Assembly: GCA_040387755.1 (NCBI GenBank)
Contig: JAZKDB010000001.1
Span: 824,631 to 888,630 of the forward strand
Origin: Rurimicrobium sp040387755
GTDB taxonomy: Bacteria; Bacteroidota; Bacteroidia; Chitinophagales; Chitinophagaceae
DNA length: 64,000 bases
Direction of reading: 5' to 3'
In this document: positions 51,796 through 61,243 of the stretch, piece after piece
Layout: each line of letters begins with the position of its first letter
How positions within the stretch are numbered: position 1 is the stretch's first letter
Position numbers and translations under genes: made by a program
The notes under the pieces: model-generated
The model's input: the letters and a program-made list of their open reading frames with translations, nothing else
What the model was told of the DNA's origin: nothing
Databases searched by the model: none

Positions 51796-53525
51796 TTAAC
51801 CTGCGATTAGTATTCATTTTTGGATTTGGGCTGTTGTTGTCCTGTAAAAACAGTCTTGGTCAATTGGCCGAAATTAAACCATTTGACACCAGTAGTAACG
51901 AAAAAGCAAAGTCTAGTCGACTTTATGCAGATGCGGTTAAGGAAAATATTTTAGGTAATAGTAAAGAGGCTGAGGCACTGTTTACCCGCTTTATTGAAGC
52001 CGAGCCCAATGTTGCAGCGGCCTATTATGAACTGGCCCGCATCAATGCCAAGGAAAACAATGTTTTGAAGGCAAACCAAAATATTAAAAAGGCCATGAGT
52101 CTGGATTCTACTAATAAATGGTATCTGGAATTTTATGGCAACCTGCTGGCATCAACCAATAAATTTGCTGAAGCTGCTGCTATCTTTACTAAACTGGCCG
52201 ATAAGTATAGCCCCAATGAAGATTATTTGTTCAAGTCTTCTTTGCTTTATCAGCGCAATAAGGATTATGGATTGGCTATACTTGAACTGGAAAAACTTGT
52301 AAAACAAAGAGGTCCCGATGAAGAAGTTTTGATGCAGATAAACCAACTTTATCTGAAGGAAAATAAAATTGACGAAGCAGCCAAAACATTGGGAAGAATT
52401 ATTGAAGCAAATCCTAATGAGGCAAGGTTTCGGGCCTTACTTGCAGAGATGTATCTGAATAATAAGAACATTACCAAGGCAAAGGAAGTTTATGATAATG
52501 CCGAGAGGATATTCCCTGACGATATTTCGATTCAGTTGGGACTAGCAAGTTACTATAAGCAAAAAGGTGATACTTTAAAGTATACAGAATATGTAAATAA
52601 ATCTATCACCAACAAAGCTATTGATGAACAAACCCAGATTACTCTTCTGATATCTTATCTGCAGGATATGGGTAAGGATTCAAATGCTCGAATAAACGCG
52701 CTCAAACTGACAGAAAAACTATTGATGATCAATCCGCAAAATTCATCTTTGAATGGCATTTATGGTGACTTACTTTCAATGAGCGGACATAATATGGAGG
52801 CAATAAGTGCATATAAAAAAGCATTAAAAATTGATGCCAATAATATCAATGTCTGGCAGCAACTATTATTTAATCTCACAGACAAATCCAATGCCGATTC
52901 TTTAATTTTTTACAGTGAAGAAGCTCTTAGCCTTTTCCCATCTTCGGCAATGATTCATTACCTGAATGGAATCGGGAATGTTAATAAAGGAAATTATAAA
53001 AAAGGAATTAAAGCAATTGAAACTGCAATTAGTTTTCAACCTTCGGATAAGAAAGAATTGCTAGCCGAAATGTATGCCTCTCTGGGTGATGCTTATAATT
53101 CAAATAAAGAATTTGAACAGGCAGACAAGAGTTTTAATGAAGCATTGAAGTTGACTCCTGATAATGCTACGGTACTAAACAATTACGCATATTATTTGTC
53201 TGTTAGAAAAGTAAGGTTGGAAGAGGCCGAAAAATACTCAGAAAAGTCTTTGCAGTTGAGGCCAGGAGAAGCCACTTTTTTAGACACTTATGGGTGGATT
53301 TTTTACCAGCAAGGGAAGTATGAAAGGGCAAAGGAGCTAATTGCAGAGGCTATTCAAAAGAACGGAGTTGATGCCGATGCTACTCTATATGAGCACTTGG
53401 GCGATATTTTTTTTAAACTTAATAAGCTCCCTGATGCACTATTAAATTGGGGTAAGGCGTTAGAGAAAGATCCAAATAATGAAGAACTACAAAGAAAGAT
53501 CAAGGACAAGCGAATTAATGAATAG
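51792..53525 (+). CDS. TPR-repeat lipoprotein
   Basis: A 577-aa lipoprotein: lipobox LLLSC puts the acylated Cys at residue 18. The rest is built of about twelve to fourteen tetratricopeptide repeats (e.g. ALFTRFIEAEPNVAAAYYELARINAKENN, SLQLRPGEATFLDTYGWIFYQQGKYERA landmarks). It is a protein-interaction scaffold at the membrane surface facing the periplasm. Its ATG overlaps the nucleotidyltransferase stop (ATGA), and its end overlaps the DUF4292 lipoprotein by 8 bp. Confidence 0.88.
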   Translation: MINLRLVFIFGFGLLLSCKNSLGQLAEIKPFDTSSNEKAKSSRLYADAVKENILGNSKEAEALFTRFIEAEPNVAAAYYELARINAKENNVLKANQNIKKAMSLDSTNKWYLEFYGNLLASTNKFAEAAAIFTKLADKYSPNEDYLFKSSLLYQRNKDYGLAILELEKLVKQRGPDEEVLMQINQLYLKENKIDEAAKTLGRIIEANPNEARFRALLAEMYLNNKNITKAKEVYDNAERIFPDDISIQLGLASYYKQKGDTLKYTEYVNKSITNKAIDEQTQITLLISYLQDMGKDSNARINALKLTEKLLMINPQNSSLNGIYGDLLSMSGHNMEAISAYKKALKIDANNINVWQQLLFNLTDKSNADSLIFYSEEALSLFPSSAMIHYLNGIGNVNKGNYKKGIKAIETAISFQPSDKKELLAEMYASLGDAYNSNKEFEQADKSFNEALKLTPDNATVLNNYAYYLSVRKVRLEEAEKYSEKSLQLRPGEATFLDTYGWIFYQQGKYERAKELIAEAIQKNGVDADATLYEHLGDIFFKLNKLPDALLNWGKALEKDPNNEELQRKIKDKRINE

Positions 53526-54423
53526 CAGGTGGATAATAGCGTCTTTGGCAATGGTTTTGATGTCTTTTACTTTACCTTCCTGTAAGCTGTTTAAGCACAA
53601 AACAAGCAAAAAGGACAAAGCAATTGCACTGAGAGCCAAGCAAGTGGCAGATTCTATGAGCTTGGCTATCAAGTCAGAAGTTTCAAAGTCAGATTCTTTG
53701 AGTGTTGGAAAAGTATCTGATTCAGGATCTTTGGATTCTGCAGGTCTCATTGCCAATGATATACTACTTCGGACAGAGGGTATATGGCAAAAACGAATTC
53801 AGTTTAGTACTTTCAGTGCAAAGGCAAAAATGCACTATGAAGGAGGAGAAAAGTCTTTGGATTTTGTAGCCAACATCAGAATAAAAAAAGATAGTATTAT
53901 TTGGGTTTCAGTAACTGTAGCTGGCATTGTACAGGTAGCAAGAGCGATTATTACTCCCGACAGCTTTAAGGCTGTGCTATATACCGAAAAAGAAGTTTAC
54001 CAGGGACCAATATCTAAAGCAAATCAAATATTGCCTGAAGGCTTGGACTTTTATTCGTTGCAGAATGTATTAATGGGTAATCCTGTGCTCAACAATGCCA
54101 CAGCATCAAGTGCTGCTGAAGAGGGTCAGGATTGGATAATACGGATGTTACAGAATAATTATATTGAACAATTGCAATTTGATAAAGGAGATAGTACATT
54201 ACGTAAAAGTCAATTAATAACCCAAGGAAATGTCAATAAGTCGCTAATGCATACTATGAGCAACTTTAGTGTATTGAACAATATGAAAATAGCAGTAGAT
54301 AGAAAATTGAATATACTCAACGACAGTAACGCCGTAATGGTCGAAATGAATTATTCTAACATGGCCTTGGACAATGAATTGAGCTATCCATTTTCAATTC
54401 CTAAAAACTACACACTGAAATAA
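53518..54423 (+). CDS. DUF4292 lipoprotein
   Basis: A 301-aa lipoprotein starting at ATG 53518; lipobox TLPSC gives Cys22. The mature part fits DUF4292, a LolA/LolB-like antiparallel beta-fold: FSTFSAKAKMHYEGGEKSLDFVANIRIKKDSIIWVSVT (landmark) and AIITPDSFKAVLYTEKEVYQG. Such proteins may carry lipids or lipoproteins across the periplasm (inference). It is co-translated with the TPR lipoprotein (8-bp overlap). Confidence 0.85.
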   Translation: MNSRWIIASLAMVLMSFTLPSCKLFKHKTSKKDKAIALRAKQVADSMSLAIKSEVSKSDSLSVGKVSDSGSLDSAGLIANDILLRTEGIWQKRIQFSTFSAKAKMHYEGGEKSLDFVANIRIKKDSIIWVSVTVAGIVQVARAIITPDSFKAVLYTEKEVYQGPISKANQILPEGLDFYSLQNVLMGNPVLNNATASSAAEEGQDWIIRMLQNNYIEQLQFDKGDSTLRKSQLITQGNVNKSLMHTMSNFSVLNNMKIAVDRKLNILNDSNAVMVEMNYSNMALDNELSYPFSIPKNYTLK

Positions 54424-54488
54424 AATCATTTTTTGATTCAATTCATTTATTTTCGCCCCAAATTTCCAAACAAAGTAATCATCAAGAT

Positions 54489-55556
54489 ATGCAATCACTC
54501 TTCGAAAAAGTAAAACAGATGGGACACGAGCAAGTTGTGTTTTGTCATGACCCAAATTCAGGACTTAACGCAATTATTGCTATTCATAATACTACTCTTG
54601 GTCCTGCCTTAGGAGGAACTCGTGTGTGGAATTATAATAGTGATGAAGATGCGATAATTGATGCACTTCGCCTTAGCCGTGGTATGACATATAAAAATGC
54701 AATCAGCGGATTGAATATCGGTGGTGGTAAAGCAGTGATTATTGCTGACCCTTCTATGAAATCTGAATTGCTTTGGCGCAGATATGGAAAATTTGTAAAT
54801 AGCCTTAACGGAAAATACATTACTGCAGAAGACGTTAATACCAATACTTCCGATATGGAATTCGTTTCTTTGGAAACTAAATTTGTAACCGGGGTTCCGG
54901 AATATGCCGGAGGAAGTGGTGATCCATCGCCATTTACTGCTACAGGTGTTTACATGGGCATGAAAGCTTCTGCAAAAAAATCATATGGTAGTGACAGCCT
55001 TGCCGGTAAAAAGGTTTTGGTACAGGGTGCTGGTCACGTTGGACAATACCTTATTGGTCATTTGGTTGCAGAAGGGGCAAAGGTTATGGTTTCTGATATT
55101 GATCCTGCTAAAATTAAATCTGCAGTAGAAAAATATAGGAATATTGAAGTAGTAGATAATGCTGGTATTTTTGATTTGGATATGGATATTTATGCTCCAT
55201 GTGCATTAGGAGCTACAGTTAATGACGATAGCATCAATCGCCTCAAATGTTCAATTATTGCGGGAGCTGCTAATAATCAGCTGGCAGACGAAAATGTGCA
55301 CGGACCAATGCTGGTCAAAAAAGGTATTTTGTATGGTCCTGACTTTTTGATTAATGCCGGAGGAGTGATTAATGTTGCTGCTGAGCTGGAAGGTTACAAT
55401 CTTGGAAAAGTAAATAGTGCTGTTGAAAAAATTTACGCTCGCACTTTAGAAATATATGATTTGGCTGAAAAAGAAAATACCCACACCCAAGCAGCTGCCA
55501 TGATAATGGCTCAAAAGCGCTTGGACGATATTGCTCATCTTAAGACGAGAATGTAA
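54489..55556 (+). CDS. Leucine dehydrogenase (Glu/Leu/Phe/Val dehydrogenase family)
   Basis: NAD-dependent oxidative deamination of branched-chain amino acids in the cytosol. The 355-aa protein has the ALGGTRVW substrate block, catalytic lysines K69 and K81 (MTYKNAISGLNIGGGKAVI) and an NAD Rossmann motif VLVQGAGHVGQYL. Length and the AAGAANNQLAD-type segment (IIAGAANNQLAD) fit leucine rather than glutamate dehydrogenase. Monocistronic with a terminator. Confidence 0.92.
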   Translation: MQSLFEKVKQMGHEQVVFCHDPNSGLNAIIAIHNTTLGPALGGTRVWNYNSDEDAIIDALRLSRGMTYKNAISGLNIGGGKAVIIADPSMKSELLWRRYGKFVNSLNGKYITAEDVNTNTSDMEFVSLETKFVTGVPEYAGGSGDPSPFTATGVYMGMKASAKKSYGSDSLAGKKVLVQGAGHVGQYLIGHLVAEGAKVMVSDIDPAKIKSAVEKYRNIEVVDNAGIFDLDMDIYAPCALGATVNDDSINRLKCSIIAGAANNQLADENVHGPMLVKKGILYGPDFLINAGGVINVAAELEGYNLGKVNSAVEKIYARTLEIYDLAEKENTHTQAAAMIMAQKRLDDIAHLKTRM

Positions 55557-55574
55557 TTTTAAATTTATTTACTC

Positions 55575-55606
55575 AAAGACTGCTCTAGAAATGAGCAGTC
55601 TTTTTT
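55575..55606 (+). terminator. Intrinsic terminator after leucine dehydrogenase
   Basis: An 11-bp stem AAAGACTGCTC (55575-55585) with its complement at 55593-55603, loop of 7 nt, followed by a T run. Confidence 0.9.
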
Positions 55607-55625
55607 ATTCTTTTTCAGTTGAATC

Positions 55626-55661
55626 AACAAATAATTAGAAATTAGTTTTTAATTATTTGTT
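55626..55661. other. AT-rich second hairpin in the gap before the acyltransferase gene
   Basis: A 12-bp stem AACAAATAATTA (55626-55637) with its complement at 55650-55661, followed by Ts. It could be a backup terminator or a weak leader structure. The remaining 150 bp to the next gene show nothing else I can support, and no small peptide gene. Confidence 0.35.
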
Positions 55662-55809
55662 TTTTAATCATTGGATAACTCAATGAAAAGTTGTAGATTG
55701 TTTTTTGAATCTACATTATTAAATAAATGTGACTTTGAGTTTTGAACAGAAGATTTTCAAGACCGCTGGTTAAAAAAATGAAATTCGACAATTTTATTTC
55801 TGTATAAAC

Positions 55810-56619
55810 ATGGACATTAATAGTAAAACAGGCAATCCAATTGTGCGGCTGCGAGCATTCAGAGCCGTAGATGACCCTGTGTCGTGTCAGTTGTTTCTGG
55901 AAGGGCACGAACATGTTTTGACAAGTATTGGTGTGACAAAGGTTACCTCTTCAAAGGATGAATGGACCAGAAACCCGGCAGCCTTTGTATTAATTGTCGA
56001 GTCTTTGGATAAATCTAAAGTATATGGGGGCGCTCGTATTCATGTATCCGGAGGTACTGAACCCCTACCCATTGAGCAGGCAACTGGAATGATGGACGAT
56101 AATGTTTTTGATTTGGTTTGGCACTATGCACAAAATGGCACCGGAGAGGGTTGTGGTTTATGGAATTCAAGAGAAATCTCGGGTTATGGTATTGGTAGTA
56201 TTTTTCTTACACGTGCAGCCATTGCTATTGCACCCCAGATAGGTATACAGTCACTTTTTGCTTTGTGTGCACCTTACACAGTAAAGCTAACAGAAAGCGT
56301 AGGATACCAATTAGAAACCAGTATTGGCAATAATGGTACCTTTTACTATCCCAAACTTGATTTGGTAGCTACTACAATGATTCTTAAGGATTTGGATACA
56401 TTAAGTACTGCAAGTGAAGAAAATCGAATTGCAATAATGGATTTGAGAAAAAATCAAACTTGTAATAGGGTAGAAGTGCTTCGCAATAAAGAGATAGAGA
56501 TTCATTATGATATTAAGATTCCAAATCTTGAGAAATGGGATTTGAAGGAAATAATAAGAAATGTAAAGCAATGGCCTGTAGGCTCTAAATTTTCAGATTC
56601 ACCATTAAATATTTTATAA
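55810..56619 (+). CDS. GNAT/autoinducer-synthase-like N-acyltransferase
   Basis: A 269-aa soluble protein. The core looks like a GNAT/AHL-synthase fold: RLRAFRAVDDPVSCQLFLEGHEHVL (N-terminal helix-strand), VYGGARIHVSGG (strand pair), then NSREISGYGIGSIFLTRAAIAIA, which resembles the E(I/V)SR-x-G segment that binds acyl-CoA/ACP, and YTVKLTESVGYQLETSIG, typical of the last GNAT strand. It has an extra C-terminal domain (190-269). It lies 50 bp before the ThiF-nitroreductase fusion. The match is by pattern only; acyl donor and acceptor are unknown. Confidence 0.65.
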   Translation: MDINSKTGNPIVRLRAFRAVDDPVSCQLFLEGHEHVLTSIGVTKVTSSKDEWTRNPAAFVLIVESLDKSKVYGGARIHVSGGTEPLPIEQATGMMDDNVFDLVWHYAQNGTGEGCGLWNSREISGYGIGSIFLTRAAIAIAPQIGIQSLFALCAPYTVKLTESVGYQLETSIGNNGTFYYPKLDLVATTMILKDLDTLSTASEENRIAIMDLRKNQTCNRVEVLRNKEIEIHYDIKIPNLEKWDLKEIIRNVKQWPVGSKFSDSPLNIL

Positions 56620-56669
56620 TAATTTCATTTTCTTAGTCAATCTATTTGATTACTCTTGCATTTACCAAT

Positions 56670-58988
56670 ATGAAAAACCACATAGCCGATATTCAATCTA
56701 GAAACGAATCTTTAAATTTTATTCACTCCCCTGTTTTTTTTAGAATCTCAAATTCAGACGATAAAAATGCTTTAGAAAATTTGCTGGAAAATGGGAAAGT
56801 GCTTTTTGTTTATAATAAAATTGAGGAACAGCTAAGAGAGTTGATTAAATGCAGAAATGTAGGCATTCGCTTAAATGAAGTTGAATATAAATCTTTGACA
56901 GAAAAACATCTCAATGGTTCTTCATTTGATGAATATGGTGTTTGGGTTTTTTATCCTTGGAGCGGCAGATTAATTCACATGTTAGATGAAGGTGAATTTA
57001 TTGAAGTACGAACAAATCGTAATCAATATAAGATTACACTGAAGGAACGAGATATTTTAGCAACAAAAAAAATCGGAATTATTGGTCTTTCTGTTGGTCA
57101 ATCTGTGGCATTGACATTGGCTATGGAAAGAGGATGTGGTGAATTAGTTTTGGCAGACTTTGATTATTTGGAGTTAAGTAATTTAAACCGAATTCGAAGT
57201 GGTATTCAAAATCTTGGAATAAATAAAGTTGTTTTAGCTGCTAGAGAAATAGCGGAAATTGATCCTTTTTTGAAAGTAACCTGTTACACTGAAGGAATCA
57301 AAGAAGATAACATCAATAGTTTTTTTACATTAGATAGAAAGTTGGATTTACTTGTAGAGGAATGTGATGGGTTGGATATGAAGATTATTGCTCGTTTAAA
57401 AGCAAGAGAGTTAGGTATTCCTGTTTTAATGGATACGAGTGATAGAGGTATGTTAGATGTTGAAAGGTTTGACCTTAATTTAAATAGACCTATCCTGCAT
57501 GGACTTATTGAGAATATTAACTTAAACGATATCAGAGAAATAAGCGATGAAGATAAAGTTCCCATAATACTCCAATTGTTAGGTCTTGAAAATATTTCAA
57601 TTCGCGGAAAGGTTTCCATGATTGAAGTGAATCAAAGCATAAATACTTGGCCTCAACTTGCAAGTTCTGTCACATTAGGAGGTGCATTAGTTACAGATAT
57701 AAGTAGAAGAATACTCCTAAATCAGTTTTCTGATTCAGGACGATACTATATAGATTTTGAGGAATTAGTAAAAAATACTAATGACAAAGAAAGTAAAGAA
57801 GTCCTGACAAGAAAAGTCCCATTCAGTCCAATGACTTTAGATGAAATGGAAATGTTGGCAAATCAATACGTCTCTCCAAAATCTAAATCTATATTTCTCG
57901 ATAACCACACTATATCAAGTTTAGTAAATGCTGCTTGCGCAGCACCCTCCACTGGTAACGATCAACCCTGGAAATGGCTTTACAAGGATAGTACACTATT
58001 CTTATTTCACGATGAATACAGATCTAGTTCATTTGGAGATTTTCAGAAGATAGCAAGTTTTATCACCTTAGGGTCTGCCTATGAAAATCTTTACATTCAT
58101 GCAAAAAGCAAGTTTGGTATTGAGCCTGAGTATGATTTTTTTCCAATCAGTTCAAATCAAAGACTAGTTGCCGCCATTAATTTTAAAGCCAGTGAGGAAA
58201 ATTGTGACCAACTTCTTGATATCAAAAAACTTGATGCTGCAATTTTAAAAAGGCATACCAATAGAAATTCATCAATTAAAGTGAATATAGAGCAAAGTCA
58301 ACTTGACAAATTAAAGTACTATGCAGAGTCAATTGATGGAGCCAAATTGCAATGGATTACAGACGAGAAGGATTTTACTAAACTAGGTAAAATTATTGGA
58401 GCTTGTGACCGTATGCGCATTTTCAATGACGAAGGCCATATTGATTTTGCTCAAAGAGAGATGCGATGGACAGAAGAAGAGGCAGAAGAATCTAGGGATG
58501 GTATTTTTATAAAAACACTTGGACTGAATGAGTCTCAACTAGCAGCTCTGAAAGTAATCAAAAACCACGATGTAATTAAGGGGCTCAGAGAATTAGGAGG
58601 TGGTAAAGCTTTCGAAGTATTGGCGAATCGAAGCTTAGTTAATGCATCTGCTATGTGTTATATAACTTTGCCTGAGTATAGTTTAAAAAGTTTTTTTGAA
58701 GGAGGGCGTTCAATGGAACGTTTTTGGCTGTTGGCAACAGATTTGGGATTTGCAATACACCCATTAATTTCACCACTTTATTTATTCCCAAGAGTTTTAC
58801 ATGCTAATGCAGAAGGGATTTCAGACAAAGATGCGGAAGAATTAATTGAATTGAGAAAAGAATTCAAAAAAATATTTGATGCTAAAGATGATGTTGCTGA
58901 AGTATTTATCACTAAAATTGCAGTTGCTGAAGAACCGATCTTAAAAACTTTGAGATTACCAATCGAAGAGGTGTTATTTTTTAATTAG
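56670..58988 (+). CDS. ThiF/E1-like domain fused to nitroreductase (Rv1355c family)
   Basis: A 772-aa fusion; ATG 56670 (MKNHIADIQ) is preferred over TTG 56646. After an N-terminal region (1-130) comes an adenylating ThiF/MoeB/E1 domain at about 135-370: KKIGIIGLSVGQS (139-144 core), ELVLADFDYLELSNLNRI, and EECDGLDMK with the only candidate Cys. A nitroreductase/FMN domain follows at about 410-760: AACAAPSTGNDQPWKW (425), NASAMCYI, FEGGRSMERFWLLATDLGF (678). The order matches the Mycobacterium Rv1355c family, which has no proven reaction. No YcaO, precursor peptide or carrier gene is present nearby. Confidence 0.85.
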   Translation: MKNHIADIQSRNESLNFIHSPVFFRISNSDDKNALENLLENGKVLFVYNKIEEQLRELIKCRNVGIRLNEVEYKSLTEKHLNGSSFDEYGVWVFYPWSGRLIHMLDEGEFIEVRTNRNQYKITLKERDILATKKIGIIGLSVGQSVALTLAMERGCGELVLADFDYLELSNLNRIRSGIQNLGINKVVLAAREIAEIDPFLKVTCYTEGIKEDNINSFFTLDRKLDLLVEECDGLDMKIIARLKARELGIPVLMDTSDRGMLDVERFDLNLNRPILHGLIENINLNDIREISDEDKVPIILQLLGLENISIRGKVSMIEVNQSINTWPQLASSVTLGGALVTDISRRILLNQFSDSGRYYIDFEELVKNTNDKESKEVLTRKVPFSPMTLDEMEMLANQYVSPKSKSIFLDNHTISSLVNAACAAPSTGNDQPWKWLYKDSTLFLFHDEYRSSSFGDFQKIASFITLGSAYENLYIHAKSKFGIEPEYDFFPISSNQRLVAAINFKASEENCDQLLDIKKLDAAILKRHTNRNSSIKVNIEQSQLDKLKYYAESIDGAKLQWITDEKDFTKLGKIIGACDRMRIFNDEGHIDFAQREMRWTEEEAEESRDGIFIKTLGLNESQLAALKVIKNHDVIKGLRELGGGKAFEVLANRSLVNASAMCYITLPEYSLKSFFEGGRSMERFWLLATDLGFAIHPLISPLYLFPRVLHANAEGISDKDAEELIELRKEFKKIFDAKDDVAEVFITKIAVAEEPILKTLRLPIEEVLFFN

Positions 58989-59006
58989 TCAACAAAGTGG
59001 GTGTTT

Positions 59007-59014
59007 TATATTTG
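59007..59014 (+). promoter_or_regulatory. Candidate -7 box for the 7TMR-DISM kinase gene
   Basis: TATATTTG matches TAnnTTTG, 41 bp before the kinase ATG, so the kinase may have its own promoter besides read-through from the E1-nitroreductase gene. Confidence 0.35.
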
Positions 59015-59054
59015 AGTGCAAAGAAAACCGAACTTAGTTAATACAGTATATTAA

Positions 59055-61211
59055 ATGAAAAAAATAATTTACGCGTTAATTCTATTTCAAATATTTATCA
59101 GTGGTTCTGTTTTTTCGCAAAAGACATTAATTTTTAAAGGGCAAAACGTAATTATTGGTCAGCAAATTGCAATATTTGAAGACACCTCCAATCAGCTTGA
59201 TATTGAAGCAATTCGAAATATTTCTGGTTTTGTAACATCAACCGGCCAAACCCCGAATTTACAATTAAGTAAATCAGATTTTTGGCTTAAATTCAATATT
59301 AAAAATGCCACTCAAAATGAGCTGCTTTTACTTGAAATAGAATATCCAACCCTACAGCTTTGTGAATTTTATTATCCAGAAAATGGAAAATATAGGGTAG
59401 TGACAGCTAGTGACCGAACTAATTTCAAAGATAGAAAGTATAAACATCAAAATTTTATTTTTGATATCCACTTACCTCAAGATAGCGTTGCAACCTTCTT
59501 CATTAGAGTAAGAAGTAGCGAGCAGATGGTGTTACCATTAATTTTGGGATCGCCCCAAAAAATCAGTGAGTCCTTACTTACCAAGGACTTACTTTGGGGT
59601 ATATTTGTAGGTATATTAATTGTAATGATATTGTACAATTTTTTTGTATTTATGTCTACTAAGGATATTGATTATCTTTATTACGTACTCTACATTACTT
59701 TCATAGGTTTAACACAAACCTCCTTATCTGGCTATACCTATCGATACATTTTTTATGACACACCAGAGTTGTTTCATAAAGGGATAATTATCTTCCCTGC
59801 ATTGGCAGGTATTTTTGCCATATTTTTTATCAAAAACTTTCTTCATACCAAAGACAGTGCACCACGCCTTGATAAACTTTTATCTGTTGGTTTAGTACTC
59901 TATTCAATTGCAATTATATTTCGTATTTCAGGCTATGATCATGCGGCCTATAGAATGATTGATATATCTGCACTTTTCTCTACTATTATTACCTATATAG
60001 TATCAATCAAAAGAGTTTATAACGGATATCGACCTGCAAAGTTTTTTTTGGTAGCCTGGACATTGTTTATGACAGGAATAATTTTGTTTGTGTTAAGAAA
60101 TCTGGGTATTCTTGAACATAACAATTTTACAAATAACACCATGCAATTGGGAGTTTCGCTTGAGGTTACATTGCTTTCGATAGCGTTGGCAGATAAGTTT
60201 AATATCCTTAAGAAGGAAAAAGAACAATCGCAATTGGCTACATTGAATGCAATCAGAGAAAATGAAAAAATTGTACGCGAGCAAAATGTGATGCTGGAAA
60301 AAATGGTAGCCGAAAGAACCGCAGAGTTAGAGGAAACAAACGAAGATTTAAGCGTCACTTTAGAAGATTTGAAACAAGCCCAATCACAACTTGTTGAAGC
60401 AGAGAAAATGGCCTCCTTGGGTCAATTAACTGCAGGTATTGCTCATGAAATTAATAACCCTATCAATTTCGTTACAAGCAATGTGGCTCCCCTTAAGCGA
60501 GATGTCGGAATGGTATTTGATACGATAGAATTTATCGAAACCATAAGTTTTGAAGATATCTCGGATGAGCAAAAACGAAAGAAAATAGAAGCATTTAAGG
60601 AGGACTTAGACTATGATTACCTTAAGATTGAAATTAATCACCTTTTGAATGGAATTTATGAAGGATCATCACGTACAGCCGAAATAGTTAAAGGGCTTAG
60701 GATTTTCTCTCGTGTAGATGAGAACGACCTGAAGAAGGCAGATATCAATGAAGGTCTTGATTCTACGCTGATTATAGTAAATAATTTGCTGAACAGCACA
60801 ATAAAAATTATTAAAGAGTACACTGATCCGATGCCACTCATTGAGTGTTATCCGGGTAAGCTAAATCAAGTCTTTTTAAATATTATGAGTAATGCTATCC
60901 ATGCTATTCGCAAAAAGCATGGCGAAAGTGGAAACGGAATTATTACTATCCGCACCAAGGCTTTGGAAAAGTACATAACCGTAGAGATACTGGATAATGG
61001 GGTAGGGATGGATGAAGTAACTCAGCATAAAATTTATGAGCCATTTTTTACAACCAAAGATGTAGGCGAAGGAACAGGTTTGGGAATGTCTATTGTGTAC
61101 AATACAATCAAAAAACACAACGGTACTATCAAATTGGTTTCAAAACTAGGAGAAGGAACTTCATTTTTAATACAATTACCCATTATCTTCGACGCAGAAA
61201 ATATAATATGA
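59055..61211 (+). CDS. 7TMR-DISM sensor histidine kinase
   Basis: A 718-aa membrane sensor. Signal peptide ending SVFS-QKT, a periplasmic 7TMR-DISMED2 beta-sandwich (about 25-175, with SDFWLKFNIKN), a seven-helix 7TM-DISM segment (about 180-390), a coiled coil (EKEQSQLATLNAIRENEKIV region), then HisKA with phospho-acceptor H464 (TAGIAHEINNPINF) and HATPase_c (NIMSNAIHAI, DNGVGMD, GEGTGLGMSIVYN). DISMED2 domains tend to bind carbohydrates or small ligands. The partner receiver domains follow downstream. Distance to the hybrid gene is 32 bp. Confidence 0.92.
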   Translation: MKKIIYALILFQIFISGSVFSQKTLIFKGQNVIIGQQIAIFEDTSNQLDIEAIRNISGFVTSTGQTPNLQLSKSDFWLKFNIKNATQNELLLLEIEYPTLQLCEFYYPENGKYRVVTASDRTNFKDRKYKHQNFIFDIHLPQDSVATFFIRVRSSEQMVLPLILGSPQKISESLLTKDLLWGIFVGILIVMILYNFFVFMSTKDIDYLYYVLYITFIGLTQTSLSGYTYRYIFYDTPELFHKGIIIFPALAGIFAIFFIKNFLHTKDSAPRLDKLLSVGLVLYSIAIIFRISGYDHAAYRMIDISALFSTIITYIVSIKRVYNGYRPAKFFLVAWTLFMTGIILFVLRNLGILEHNNFTNNTMQLGVSLEVTLLSIALADKFNILKKEKEQSQLATLNAIRENEKIVREQNVMLEKMVAERTAELEETNEDLSVTLEDLKQAQSQLVEAEKMASLGQLTAGIAHEINNPINFVTSNVAPLKRDVGMVFDTIEFIETISFEDISDEQKRKKIEAFKEDLDYDYLKIEINHLLNGIYEGSSRTAEIVKGLRIFSRVDENDLKKADINEGLDSTLIIVNNLLNSTIKIIKEYTDPMPLIECYPGKLNQVFLNIMSNAIHAIRKKHGESGNGIITIRTKALEKYITVEILDNGVGMDEVTQHKIYEPFFTTKDVGEGTGLGMSIVYNTIKKHNGTIKLVSKLGEGTSFLIQLPIIFDAENII

Positions 61212-61243
61212 TTTAGTTATTTTGTGCAACAAACTATCCAATT

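Noticed and set aside
55810..58988. A thiazole/oxazole peptide (TOMM) cluster
   Set aside because: E1 and nitroreductase domains suggest it, but there is no YcaO protein, no precursor peptide and no exporter in the area.
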